Shown here in pieces: positions 11,586-24,297 of a DNA stretch of 64,000 nucleotides. Every line of letters starts with the position of its first letter. The first letter of the stretch is position 1. The notes under the pieces were generated by a model. That model was not told the origin of the DNA, made no database searches, and saw only the letters and a program-made list of their open reading frames with translations. Origin of the DNA: Mikania micrantha (taxonomy: Eukaryota; Streptophyta; Magnoliopsida; Asterales; Asteraceae); assembly GCA_009363875.1 (NCBI GenBank), contig CM018685.1:63778593-63842592 (forward strand), written 5' to 3'. Position numbers and translations under genes: made by a program.

Positions 11586-12765
11586 GGGAAAATTCCGTTT
11601 GACCCATTTTCTTTCACCAAATGTCCATTTGACCAAGCAATCCAGAAAATGTCTACCTTATTTATGGGCGCGCCGCCCATAAAATCACGGGTGCCGCCCG
11701 TAGTCTGACCCAATAAAAATGTGACACATGTTCACCACGGGCACCGACGCCCATAGATTAAGACAGGCGCCCATATATTCGAATTTTTGCTCACGGGCGC
11801 CTGGCCCACACTGACATTCCTGTTACAAGCGTCGCGCCCGTAAACATTTTTTAATACTTTTTTTGCGGGCGTCCGAACCTACTTTATGAGCGCCTAAACC
11901 AAGTTTACGGGCGTCTCAACCTAGTTTACGGGCGTCCCTTCTTTTTTTCCGCGTTTTTTCAGTGGGAAAATAATCGTGGGCGCCCGCCCATACAATACGT
12001 TGTTAATGGGCGCCCCGCCAATAGTGTATTTTAAACAAGGGCGTCCCGCCCGTAACCGAATTTGAACAAGAGCGTTCCGCCCGTATCCGAATTTAAACAT
12101 GAGTGTTCGGCCCGTAAACATATTTGAACATGGCAAGAGCTACCCGCTTGCAAAAAAAAAAATTTCCGTCCAATTTGAAACACTTTTTGCAAAAATAGGG
12201 TTAATATTAAAAAAATGGTTACAATGGGTGTTGGAAAGTTTTTTTTTCCACAAATGGGTCTTTCTCCATTGCTAGTGGCGTTTTAGAGGAGAGAATAAGA
12301 GAATGTATGATGTCAGTTGTCAGATCACTTAAAAAAACAATTTCCCCTCTAATTGCCACTACTAGTGGCGTTTTCAACATAGTAGCCACTAGTAGTGGCG
12401 TTTTCAACCTCTTGCCACTTCTAGTGGCGTTTTTGCATTATGTATTCCCCATAAAGACCCCTGCACATATATCCATGGAACATCATTACATCAACATGAA
12501 ATTAATTATAAAAAAACCATAATTGCTAAGCTATGAGAACTACAAGAACTAATTTATAAAATCATACGTAAACGAGAGTTGTAAAAAGATAATATGCTCA
12601 TGTCTAATAGAGTTGTAAAAAGATAATACGCTCATGTCTAATCAACTATTTTATATCTTGCGTCTTCCTCATAACATATTCCACATATACATATGTATAA
12701 AAATGTATGTAAATATGCATAAATTAAATTCAATCAATGTCGTATTGGTTATATCTTTTTAACGG

Positions 12766-12910
12766 CAGATGGTCTCGTCATGCTACCTTCAGTTATCCTG
12801 ACGTTTGTTAAATAAGATCGATTCCTCGATCGCCGACCGTGGAACCGTACCCCCTGATGCGCAGGAACCCCGTGGAATGGATAAACCCCCGCCCTTTATT
12901 GGTTCAGAAC
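12766..12910. other. Loop of the giant foldback
   Basis: This is single-copy within the window and more GC-rich than the arms' inner parts. It contains the short palindrome-like stretch CGATTCCTCGATCG. No ORF or recognised RNA is seen. Confidence 0.6.
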
Positions 12911-13403
12911 CCGTTAAAAAGATATAACCAATACGACATTGATTGAATTTAATTTATGCATATTTACATACATTTTTATACATATGTATATGTGGAACAT
13001 GTTATGAGGAAGACGCAAGATATAAAATAGTTGATTAGACATGAGCATATTATCTTTTTACAACTCTCGTTTACGTATGATTTTATAAATTAGTTCTTGT
13101 AGTTCTCATAGCTTAGCAATTATGGTTTTTTTTATAATTAATTTCATGTTGATGTAATGATGTTCCATGGATATATGTGCAGGGGTCTTTATGGGGAGTA
13201 CATAATGCAAAAACGACACTAGTAGTGGCAATTAGAGGGGAAATTGTTTTTTTAAGTGATCTGACAACTGACATCATACATTCTCTTATTCTCTCCTCTA
13301 AAACGCCACTAGCAATGGAGACAGACCTATTTGTGAAAAAAAAAACTTTCCAACACACATTGTAACCATTTTTTTAATATTAACCCTATTTTTGCAAAAA
13401 AAT

Positions 13404-14054
13404 CGGTCAATGGCCTTTTTTTCATTTTTTTTATTGAATTTTTGGTTTCTAAACTAATTTTTTATTTTCATGTTTTTAGATAAAATTATATTTTTAGTAA
13501 ATCCTCCCCTAGTATAATATAACTAAAGCGGATGTATCTAACGATACAAAGTTATTGAAATGGTATCTTTTCAAGTGGTTGTATGATTGGGTTGTCAACT
13601 TTCCAAATTGTGTAAATTTATAAATTTAATGTAGAATTAGAGTGTGTGATTCATAAAAATAAATAAAAAATCTAACATAATATAACTATTTTATATATTA
13701 TTGAAAATTAAAATTCATTATTAAACTACATATTGGCATAAATTGTGATTTAAATTGACATAAATATGGTATAAATTGACATAAATTATGATAAAATTAA
13801 CCTTTTACATAAATTGTAATCAAATTTAAATGGTAGCTTTCTATCCAACAAAGAGATAGATAAATGTCTTCTCTATTAAAGGTTTTGGACTAACCAAGAA
13901 AGTGAAGCCATAAAAATATAAAGTACATATCAAAATGATAAAACTTGAACGGGCAAGAGTCTACTTTGAAACATTGCCAACTCTACTAAATGAATACGAC
14001 ACCGGTTTTTGTAAAACTGACACGTTAATGTTAAAAAAAATAGGCTATTGACCG
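13404..14054. mobile_element. 651-bp insertion in the right arm of the foldback
   Basis: It interrupts sequence that is continuous in the left arm. It is bounded by CGGTCAATGGCC and GGCTATTGACCG, which are inverted repeats with one mismatch. The interior is AT-rich and non-coding, with repeated TTGACATAAATT-like phrases. It must be younger than the foldback itself. Confidence 0.65.
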
Positions 14055-14901
14055 TATTTCAAATTGGGCGGGGTAAAAAAATTTGCAAGCGGGTAGTTCA
14101 TGGATGGGACACCCATGTTCAAATATGTTTATGGGCCGGACGCCCATGTTCAAAATACACTACGGGCGGGCCGCCTATTAACAACGTACTCTATGGGCGG
14201 TACGCCCACGATTACTTTCCCGCTTAAAAAAACACAAAAAAAGAGGGGACGCCCGTAAACTTGGTTCGGGCGCCCATAAAGTAAGTTCGGCTTCCCGTTT
14301 CTTAATGCCCGTAAAAAAATATTAAAAATTGTTTACGGGCACGGCGCCTGTAACATGAATGTCGGTGTGGGCCCGACGCCCATGACCGAAAATTCGAATA
14401 TATGGGCGCCTGTCTTAATCTATGAGCGTCAGCGTCCATAGTGGACACGTGTCACGTTTTTGTTGGGTTAGACTATGGGTGGCAATTTTTAGATTGTTTG
14501 GTCAAATAGACATTTGGTGGAAGAAAATGGGTCAAATGGGACAATTTGGGAATTTTCCCTGACATAATTATTAAAAGTACCGTATACAAGTCAGAGCACT
14601 AGTGAAATAGTCTACTACTAGTCATGTCTTCATAGAAATCAAATATATTCTGTCTTATTCATACGCGAGGAAGGTACGAGATTCTGTATTTTTGAACCAC
14701 GAAACGCTTGTGTTGGTTGGAATAACGAAACTAGAATTTGTTTAATGGCCGGTGTGTAGAAACAAACTCAAAGAAAATATGACATTTCAATGTTTATTAA
14801 GCATGTTTTCAACATATATGTAAATAATTTTTGAAACAAAAAACAAAACAAAAAACAAAAATTCATTTAAAAACAAAGTATTTTTTTTGTAGTCTTTGTT
14901 A

Positions 14902-17900
14902 CTAATAGTAATCTATATGATTATCACAATGATCATTTTGTGCAACAAAATCTTGAAAAGAGATGGGTTTAGGAACATAGGGTGGTGAAGCCCCTCGTAG
15001 AAGTGCCCAATTTACTCCATCGAAAAAGGGATGGTGCTTGATCGACGGTGCACCCTTCACGGACCCTATACGCTTAGCGGGGTCCTTGGTCAAGAGTTTT
15101 GTGATCAAATCCTTCATAGCCATAGATGAAACAGGCTCTTTAGGGAAATGGAGCCCTCTAGCCAAAATGCTTGTTAGGGTAAACTCATTATCATTACCCC
15201 TAAAGGGTGTCACACCATAAAACAATTCATACAAAAAGATCCCTAGAGTCCACCAATCCACAGCATTGCCATGCCCTTCACCAGACACAACCTCAGGTGC
15301 CAAATACTCATGGGTACCAACAAATGACATTGATCGAGCTTCCACCGGTTCAGCTACTATATCGAAAGGCAGGCGGTTGGTGGGTCGTGGTCTTCGTTTT
15401 CGTTTGGGATGGAAACAAGAGAGTTTTGGCTTGATGCAAGTACGAAGGATGCATGAGGACAATGAACCCTTGGAGCATGTCAATGGGCTACTGATGGCTA
15501 GGTCTTGACCTTGGACAAGTTTTGGGCTCGTTATATCGTCGCATCTTAGGCATAAATCGAAGTCGGTGAGCATTATATGACCATCCGATCGGACAAGAAC
15601 ATTTTCTGGTTTTAGATCTCTATAGATTATCCCCATCATGTGAAGGTATTCTAGGGCAACCACAACTTCTGATGCATAAAACCTGCATACATTCATGAAC
15701 CTTTTAAGACAATAGGTTATGAAGTGTACATAAGTATATGCCATAAGTTATAAGAAATTTTCGAACTATTTCTTTTGTTTGATCGATATTTTTTCAGGAA
15801 AGAAGCAAAATAAAAATGATTGAGTTAAATTATAGACTAATTTATCATACGGATTTATTTCCTATATGTTATAATTTTATTCATAGACAAAATCTCGAAT
15901 TATTTTTTTATCGAGCCTTATGTTTCTTATTCAAATCCTGATTAAGAAAACTGAAAGTCAAACGAAGCAAAATTGAATTCGGAATTCAAATTTCGATCGT
16001 TGTTCGAATTTGATCGAATTTGAATTAGGTTAGGGTTTAATCGACTTTCAAATTTTGTTGTCAGATAAGATTTCTGTTTGTGATTTTGGAACCGATTCTT
16101 ATATTTGAAGTAATATATATTTATTTATGTGTGTGTGTATATATATATATATATAGGGCATGGAATTTTTGATAACCCTTAAATAATGTTACAACCCATT
16201 AACCATCATCCAATGGTTACTTGAAAAAGAAAAGTGTGTAGGATCGTGACACGTGTCAGATTCTTTTTTTTTTCTTTTTTTTAATATAAAGGGTATTTAA
16301 GACATTTGTTATTTAAGTAAGTTTACCCCCTTTTTTTTAAACATTCATAACTTTTTAATACTATATTATTTTAAAAAAAAATTTGCACCATTATACTCGT
16401 CTCATTTTTCTCTTTAATTTCGTTATAGTCTCGACTAGTTTTTTTTTTATGTCATGTATTTACATCATTGTAAAGAGATTAAATATAGCAAATTAATTAA
16501 AAAAAATTATAGCAATGGTATATTACAGTAATGTAACAAAAAATGAAGTAATGTAACACAAAATGAAGTAATTTACAATGACATAATTAACGGTGACGTA
16601 ACACATTATTTTATTTTTCTCTAACAATGATAATTACAATGATAAATTACAGTGATGTAATTAAACACATTATTTCGATTTTTTTCTCTCACAATGATAA
16701 GTATAGTGATGTAATTTTTCATTGTTTGAAAAAAATTTAAACTAATTTGTTGTCAATGTAAATTACATCACTGTAATTTAAACCAAATTCACCGAAAAAA
16801 ACCGAAACCGAATTTTACGTCAATGTAAATTAGATCACGATAAATTACGTCAATGTAACTTACAACACTGTAATTTATCATTTTTAAAAAAAATTCAAAT
16901 AAATTTGTTATATTTAAGCTCGTTACAATGATGTAAATATAGGGCATTTAAAAAAAGAAGAAAAAATTAGTCGAGACTATAACGGAATTAAAGAGAAAAA
17001 TGAGACGAATATAATGGTGTAATTTTTTTTTAAAAATAATATATCAAAAAAAAGTTATTAATGTTTAAAAAAGAGAGGGGGGGAAACTTATAAGGGGTAA
17101 AATGACTATGATGCCCTTTTTAATATTTTAATGACATGTATATGTGTAAGCTTATGATTGGCTAAAATGGGTTATGTAGTTGTAACAAAAAAAGAGGGTT
17201 ATTTTTTATACCCTTCCCTATATATATATATATATAATTTATTTTTAATTTATGTTTGTATTTTTCTCGTAATTCGTTTTTATGTAAATTAATAGTATTC
17301 TTAATTTTTAATTTCAAATATAATCGAATTTCTATATTCACAAAATAAATAACCTTATTCTAAAAATTAAAATAGAATTACTTAAAAGATATAAAAAAAA
17401 TGCAACTTTTCTACACATTTATAAATAATAATTCTATGTTTTCAATATGTGCAACTATAATGGACTCATCATGACGCTCATGTGACTAATAGAGAATCTT
17501 GAACGTTTTGAAAAATATATGCAACTTAATATTCTCTTAACAATTAAGAGCGTATAATCTATTCGGATGTATACTCTTAATAACCATTAAGTGGCTGCCA
17601 ACCAGCCGTTAAGTGTTACTAAAAATTAATACTACAATTGTGCATGTTGCGTTTGAGTTATAGAATTATTTTAGCGACGACAACCAACGGCGGATTGAAT
17701 GGCATGTTCTTGAAAGAGAATCCGTATATCCCTCGTATTCTTCCAAAGTAATTAGTAACAAACTTGAATTTAAAACTTCAAATAAAACATTTCTAAGAGG
17801 GTATACTAATAACCCTTTGGCTTATTTCCTAAGCTTAATTTCGGATTCTGGACCAATAGGGGTGATGGTTTACCCATTTCAGAGGGTTCTTGCGCATCTG

Positions 17901-18601
17901 GTGTGGTCGCGACTTACCTTTGCCCGATGAGCCTTATTAAAACAACATACCTTGTATGTAGGATCGTCATCGTTAAAAAAAATATGGACTTTCAAAAACT
18001 CACATGTTTATCGTTTAGGTGACACAATTAATTAGGATCGAGTGGGAGAATTTTGAGACACTTACCGGACGGCATCTTCATCAAACCTCCTATCGGGCTG
18101 CCGTTGCCGGAGAATATGCAGATCACCGCCGGGACAGAACTCCGTCAACAGACAAGACCACCGATCACCGTCCAAACTACCATAAAATGATGGCAAAAAC
18201 GGGTGATCCACCATTTCCAGTATTTCCAATTCTATCCTTGCCCTACTCACTTTGTCCCTGCTCATCAACTCCTCCTTATCCATCACCTTCGCCGCTAACA
18301 TACACCCCACCGCGCATTTTAGCTCCACCAGGTACACACTCCCGATGTCACCACTCCCTAGCTTTGTTACGAACCTCAGTTCATCTGCACCGAGTGTGGC
18401 ACCATTGGCCTTCACCAGCCGGCGTATGTCGTTCTTGGTGGTGGCTGGTGACGGGGCATGGCGAGAGGATGAAACGCAGCGGCTCAAGGTGGCAGCCGGA
18501 GACTCGCTTCTTGAGCTTGTGCTGAGCTTGAACCGGTCCGTCGTGGTGGTGGAGTCAAGACTGCGGGCACTAGGGCTGATGTCATTCATGCCCGACTGCA
18601 T
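14902..18601 (-). CDS. AGCVIII protein kinase, PINOID/WAG clade (PID2-like)
   Basis: Two exons: 18601-18066 and 15682-14902 (minus strand), giving 438 residues. The start is the first ATG after an in-frame TGA. An N-terminal Ser/Thr-rich tail of about 70 residues precedes the kinase domain. Visible motifs: glycine loop LGSGDIGSV (81-89), lysine in AAKVMDK (105), YRDLKPEN (catalytic Asp about 201), DFD in place of DFG (219-221), an insertion of about 75 residues with a basic KRKRRPR patch, then SFVGTHEYLAPE (about 298-309). DFD plus the insertion is the hallmark of plant AGCVIII kinases, which phosphorylate PIN auxin efflux carriers at the plasma membrane. A canonical C-terminal PIF (Phe-x-x-Phe) is not evident; the protein ends in IDYY. 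The 2.38-kb intron contains a foldback element. No disabling change was seen. Confidence 0.9.
16156..17218. mobile_element. TA-microsatellite foldback element, copy B
   Basis: This lies in the kinase gene intron. It is flanked by (TA)n on both sides (to 16155 and from 17219). Left end GGGCATGGAATTTTTGATAA; right end TTATTTTTTATACCCTTCCC. It has the same inverted arms and internal ATGATGTAAAT motifs as copy A, but only one copy of the internal block of about 195 bp. The rice element Micron is a known case of a TA-microsatellite-targeting transposon; relation to it is not claimed. Confidence 0.85.
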
Positions 18602-18873
18602 ATGGCGGACCGGTCACCGGAGGCGCAGTGGTAAGTGCACGAGCTAGCAAAGTGTGACAGACACTGCTAAAATACTGGGTCGGTTAATGGTACGTTCAAG
18701 AAAAGTTGAATTTATGAACGGTGGTGATGAGGTGGAAGTTGGCCGGCCGGCAACGATGGCTGTGTCATAGTGCCGGCGAGGTACAAGAACTATAAATGGA
18801 CCCAGCAAAATAGCAATGTCCAAAAGCTGGATTTGGTTGTACTATTAAGTATCAATTAATTTTAATTAATAAA
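18602..18873 (-). other. 5' flank of the kinase gene
   Basis: Probable leader and promoter region of the kinase gene. No clear TATA box was recognised on the minus strand. Nothing else is visible. Confidence 0.4.
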
Positions 18874-19170
18874 AGAGTAAATTAGCAAGAATAACCCTAT
18901 AATTTGTTTTGTTAATATTTTTACTTTTAATTTTTTGGTTTTATAAATTACTCATATGAATATATGATCTCAAAATTTAAATATTTGTAACACATACAGT
19001 TCTTAAATGAGGATAATTTGATTAAACATGTGAGAGGGTAATTTGGTGACCTTATGACTATATGTATTATAAATATTTAAAGTTTATAATTATAAAACTA
19101 ATTTATGAAACCTAAATCAAAAGTAAATGCTAACAAACTATAAGGATCAACTCGACAATTTACTGCTAAT
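18874..19170. mobile_element. Small inverted-repeat MITE, copy 1
   Basis: The ends are inverted: AGTAAATTAGC at the left and ACAATTTACTGCT at the right, with arms of about 90 bp containing YTATARTTTGTT and TTTTACTTTT. A second member lies at 58105-58355. It has no coding content. Confidence 0.7.
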
Positions 19171-19248
19171 ATAATAAAAAGTTTTCATTATCTTCCAATA
19201 AGAATGGGAGTGTGCAACAAATCCAATATTTAGGCTTATAAACCAAAT

Positions 19249-19445
19249 GGTTTCTAGCCTAGCGGTTACCCCCTTACTTCTTTGTGAGAGGTATTGGGTT
19301 TGAATCCGAGACAAGACATATTTGTTGAGGCAATGTCTTAAAGTTTACCCAGTTGTGGGTTCTTTCTGGGATGAGCTCAGACATATGTTGTAAAGCGACA
19401 TATCCGAGGGGATGATTGAAACCTCATGGTAGGTGCAGTGCCGAA
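19249..19445 (+). mobile_element. tRNA-derived SINE, 5' end kept
   Basis: Box A-like TAGCCTAGCGGTTA (from 19256) and box B-like GGGTTTGAATCCG are spaced as in a tRNA promoter. The body (TTTACCCAGTTGTGGGTTC and ATCCGAGGGGATG) matches the complete copy at 58508-58731. The end is eroded and no poly(A) tail is kept. Confidence 0.75.
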
Positions 19446-19599
19446 CCCATAAATCTTTTTATGGGGGCGAGAATTTTTTATGACTGTTTGAGGATGGTTA
19501 CATAATATTTTTTCTCTCTCTTCTATTCAGATCGAGTTAAGTTGAATTGGGTCGGGTCATGTTAAAAAAAGAAGATGAAACTAAATTTCATATATAAAA

Positions 19600-19622
19600 T
19601 AATAATAATAATAGTAATAATA

Positions 19623-19655
<33 letters not shown>
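19600..19655. repeat. (TAA)n microsatellite
   Basis: Uninterrupted or lightly interrupted AAT units, about 18 copies. Confidence 0.85.
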
Positions 19656-19657
<2 letters not shown>

Positions 19658-19670
19658 AATACATCTAAGG

Positions 19671-19960
19671 TTATTCTTAAGCCTGACAAAATGGGTAGGT
19701 TGGGTCGGTTAATAGGTCAGAATAAATGTTAAGAAAAATTAGTTTGGGTTTAAATTTATCATTTTAAAAAACATCAATTTCGTTTTAAATTAAAATGAAT
19801 TGTAACTAAAAAATAATTTAATTGAATAATTTTTAGTGAATTTTTTATTAAATACATTATTGATCATTTAAACGTTTTAATCCATTATATTCACATAGTT
19901 TTTAAGTTACTCATCTTGTTATATATGAGTCAAGATTATTATATATAATTGTTCTCATCC
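19671..19960 (-). mobile_element. hAT-type MITE copy, reversed
   Basis: The element begins TAAGCCTGACAAAATGGG, the reverse complement of the family's right end, and continues with the family's internal phrases. Its far end is degraded. Confidence 0.6.
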
Positions 19961-20159
19961 AAAACATATATGGGAACTTTTTTAAATAGCTCAATCCTAA
20001 AAAAACAAGTACAAATATCACTTAAATTTTCATCACAAGTTTAATTATGCAAATTTAAGGAGGACAATTGCAAAATATTAGGGGGGGTCGGTCATAATTT
20101 TAACATATATATAATATTAGAAAAAAATTCAATAGGAACATTAGTGCTTAGATGTCGGC

Positions 20160-20360
20160 ATTACAAACCAAAGGAGCTTTGTCCTAGCGGTACTCTTGGC
20201 TTTTCAAATGAAATGTCATGGTTCAAATCTCTCCCAAGGCGAAATATGGGTCCTTGAAAGGTTAGGGGGTTTTCCGGCACGGTTTCTTCCTGGGGTGGTG
20301 GTGGAGTCTCAACGGAGGTCATGGTAACTATACCTTTGTGATATGACCTGAAAATCAATC
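20160..20360 (+). mobile_element. SINE-like element
   Basis: TGTCCTAGCGGTA (box A-like) and TGGTTCAAATCTC (box B-like) are followed by a G/T-rich body with CCTGGGGTGGTGG. It resembles tRNA-derived SINEs but differs from the 58.5-kb family. No poly(A) tail or duplication was defined. Confidence 0.5.
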
Positions 20361-20369
20361 GTTCACACA

Positions 20370-21640
20370 TTTTAAATCAAATGTCATTCAAAAAAAGATG
20401 TACGCATTACAAAGCCATTCAAAAAAATTAAGCATATAATTTCATTAAACAATAAATATGACAATCAACGAGTTTTGAAAAATTCAATAGTCTTATTTTT
20501 GTATTTTACGCCGATATGAAATGGGGAAATGACAGAGAACTATAGTTCTCTAATAATACCAATCATTTTCAAGACTATTTAATGAATAATTGATTTAGCA
20601 TTTTGAAGTTTGTGTCACTTGAGAAGAAAATGATGCACATATAATTTTTGAAGTAAATTATTATTGAAAAAAAAAATACAAAATTGATTATTTTCTAACT
20701 CAATTAAGCACATGTCAATCATAGAGCATTTGTCTTGTGTTAAATTGTTTCTACTTAAATAGGTTAACAATTCAAGTCTTATAATAAATAATTAAATAAA
20801 TAAATAGAAAAAATTTCTCTTCAAAAAAAGTTAACCACATGTCATTTACTCATGTTGTGGTTACTCAAGCTGCCTGTTAATACACACTAATAATCGAGCA
20901 TATTTTATTTTATTTTTTTAAGAAAAGCCTTCCTGATATAAATAATATTATCTTTTCTATTAAATAATTGTAATAGTAATGATATTATATATCTTTCTAA
21001 TACTAAAAAGTTTTATAATAAATTAAAGATCAAATTTTTTATTAAAAAAACATTATAAAAAATGTTCTAAAATGTTATTTTTTAAAAAAAAAATAAACAA
21101 ATGAAATAGACAATAAATAATAGATATTAAACTAAGAGTAGTTTTATAAACAAATGTCACTTTTTAGCATTTTCACAAAAAATAATATCTTTAAAAAACT
21201 AAAGTTTTTTATTATTGTTATATTACTCAAAGTATTTATTATTTATTTACATGTAATTTAATAATTTTATGTCAAAAATATGGTACAATAATTTACAAAT
21301 TTTTATTACTAATTATTTAATATTTAATATTAAATCCGTGTGACACATCGGATAATAGTCTCGTTGTGTTAAAAATATTTTAAAATTCATATATTGTTTT
21401 TTTTAATAGCAAATGTATGGTCACCTAGATTATCCTCTTAAATAGATCGCTCTTTCGCTCAAATAACAGAGCGTGATAACCTAACCCATCTACCCAGAAA
21501 GAAACTTACAATTAGGAAAACCTTACGGCTCAACCTTAAACAATATTTGATATAGGTGAGACTTCAAGCCAAACTTCTAATAAGAAAATTTAATAAGCCA
21601 CCATCAGGCTACAAGCTGATCAATATTATGTAATTACCAA
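20370..21640. other. AT-rich intergenic DNA
   Basis: No ORF, RNA gene or terminal repeat could be supported here. Confidence 0.5.
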
Positions 21641-21644
21641 TGAT

Positions 21645-21905
21645 GTCTTGTCTTTGTGGTAAAATGGATGTATAGGAAAAGTGATAGAAAACTCAGGTTT
21701 TGGGTTCGATTCTTGATCTCACCCAGTTTTACCGACCTTCCATCGTCGTGCCTTTGAGCGGGTGTTTGTGTCGGGATTTCTCCGGGAATTGGTGGCAGGT
21801 GTGCTAGGGGCTCCGTCCGTCTGGACTAGTGGCCCGCTTGGAAATCATTAGCAATTGAGGACCACGTACGGAGTACCCGACAGTTGATTAGTTGGTCTTT
21901 TAAAA
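21645..21905 (+). mobile_element. SINE-like element, second family
   Basis: Box A-like TTGTGGTAAAATGG and box B GGGTTCGATTC are followed by a GC-rich tail region with CGACCTTCCATCGTCG and GGACTAGTGGCCCGC. It is distinct from the other SINE families in the window. Confidence 0.5.
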
Positions 21906-24297
21906 GAAATAATAAATTACGTAATTGTTCATCCCGTGCAACCTGTGAGATCTAAGATCCAACGGTCACTACGTCTCCTCCTCCACGCGGTACACACACC
22001 ACAAACGCCTTTTCGTGTTCCCGCCATCCACTCTTCCCGCCATTTTCTTCATGTTTGACCGCCGCCTCACACACACTACGATCGTTGTTCTTTAAGTCGT
22101 GAAACACGCTAACCACACTCAGCAGGTACACGCACTCGAAACCCAGAACTTGTATAAACAGTCGAAAGCTCTCAATATTCATCCGTTTAGAGGAAGCCCA
22201 GGTATAATCTCTTCCAAAAAATCATTTTTCCTTCATAAAGTGTACAACTTGCTCAGAGAACTTTGTAATATTACATTCGTAATCGTTTCCGGTGGCTAAG
22301 GTTTTACGATCAGGAAAACGATAGTTTGCGAATCAATATGAGGAAGAAGTGAAGCGTGTGAGAATGATTTCTGTTGCTTTTATAGATACCCATGTTAACA
22401 AGATCAAGCTTCTTGATAGTGGTATGTAAATTGATAATTATGTGCAAACTGGAAGTTTTAATTTGGGGAAAATCAAGAAATTGAATGTAATTGGAACCGA
22501 TGAAGTGCAGGAGGTGAATCATGTTTTATTAAAATAATAATAAAAATATTAACGATCCTCTCGTTATATTTGGAAACAAACTAGTACAATATTATGTATC
22601 GTAAATAAACGATAATAACTATATAAAATTCAATTTATATATATATAATTCAAACCGTTTTCTGTATCAAATTCTTCATAACTCTTTCTTGTTGTATTCT
22701 TGAATGTCTTCTACTTAATCTTTACTGCAACATAGATTGAACATGTTGATGATGATGGTTGAGGCACGTATTCCATACGCTTCCTTTAAAACAGATTTCG
22801 CGTCTCCTCTCAAGATAAACGCGTCTGTCTCCTAGGGTACAACAACCGAAACAGTTTGTGTACTGCCGAGAATGTCCACACACCCGAGGTATCACCGAAT
22901 GTCTGATATGTTTAGAATTGATAGGAAATATATGAATTTTGATGGTGGATGAACAAGAGAGAACATATCTCTCATATTTTACACAACTTAGTTCAAAATC
23001 AAATCAATCAAAAATTGAACATACAAGTTCATTATTTATATCAAAAATTTGAAACTTGTTCATTTAACTTGTATCAATGAACCATCTCTTATTAAGATGT
23101 ACTTATGACTTGCTCATTTAATTTATACCAATGAACCATTTCTTATTAACATGTACTTATGACTTCAATTTAAATGTCATAAACACAATACTAAATAAAA
23201 CTTTATTTAAAAATTTAGTTTAAAAGATGTAATCAAGTTTCATATTTCACTTTTCAACCACTTAACTTAAGGATCAAAATCCCATTCATAACTTTAGTAA
23301 AAAACATATTTTTACTAAATTTCCAACATAAAGTTCTGAGAATTGATTTGGGAGAATCAAAGGAAATGAATTTGCTTGTCGATGGTCATGATGATGGTGA
23401 TAATGTGAATCAAATGAAGCGATTTTGGTTTGTTTATACAAGGAAAGGAAAGAGGACTGTTCTGATAGACTTGACTTTAAAAGTCAACAGTTTTGATGAA
23501 AATCATGGTTCAGATAAGATGTATGAGAAGAAGAAGAATAGAATTAGTTTAGAGTTGGTTTTTGATGGAATATGTGTTTTAAAGAAAGGGCCCATTGTGT
23601 TTGCTGCCTCTTGCAGTTGCAGAAATGGTGTAAAAGCTGTAGCATTTATCGATTTTCAGGTCTTGTGAGCTCAGTGTTAAAATGCTTCATTTGCATTTGC
23701 GGTGCACACATATTATGCACATATGTGTGGGCACTAAGGGGCAAAAGTAAAATTTTACTGATTTTAATGTTATTTTACGTACGTGAGGCTCTCGCCTCAT
23801 GGCTCATGCCTTATGTCTTGGCATTTGAGGTCTAAACGCCTCAGAGCGCCTCGAGCTTTTTAAAACCAAGGGACAAAGAATAAGTTTTAATGATTTTGAA
23901 TAATGAAATGAAAATTTTATGTACTTATTGCTACTTTTTTGTCTTTAAACTTATCTTTAAGCATGGTGATCAAGTTTTTTTTTAAATTCAAGAAAATGAT
24001 TGCTAAAATGCTAAATGCAAGAAATTAGTTTCAAAATGTAATTAGTTAGTCTGATCTCTCTTTTCTAGGTTAGTATGATCTCAAAATTGGTCAATCTTAG
24101 ATATTATCTCATTTATATATTTTTCTTTATTTTCAGGATATAATGTATATATAATATCTGTGCATGCCATCAAGGGGCAAAAATAAAATTACACTAATTC
24201 TAACATTTTACTTATTTTGTCAAAATAACGTTAAAGTGTTGAGATGATTAACTTTAAGCGATAAATTTTAACGCTATTTTACTTACAAGAAATTTGC

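Larger units (their letters stand above)
11586..14559. mobile_element. Giant foldback (inverted-repeat) element
   Basis: The left arm is 11586-12765 and the right arm 12911-14559, with a 145-bp loop. The ends read GGGAAAATTCC on the left and GGGAATTTTCCC on the right. The inner arms are near-identical in inverted orientation; the outer arms hold degenerate GC-rich hyphenated palindromes built on CGGGCG...CGCCCG and differ mostly by C/T and G/A changes. The left arm has extra GCCACTAGTAGTGGCG-like units and a short duplicated block (12592-12640); the right arm has a 651-bp insertion. No protein-coding frame is credible. A transcript through it would fold into a very long hairpin. A 7-bp string TTATTAA occurs near both outer ends but not exactly at them, so the target duplication is unsure. 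Confidence 0.85.

Noticed and set aside
12219..12522. Small ORFs on both strands in the foldback arms
   Set aside because: They mirror each other between arms because the arms are inverted copies; low complexity and no domain.
19256..19315. tRNA gene
   Set aside because: A and B boxes are present, but the surrounding sequence does not fold as a tRNA and is shared with the SINE at 58.5 kb.
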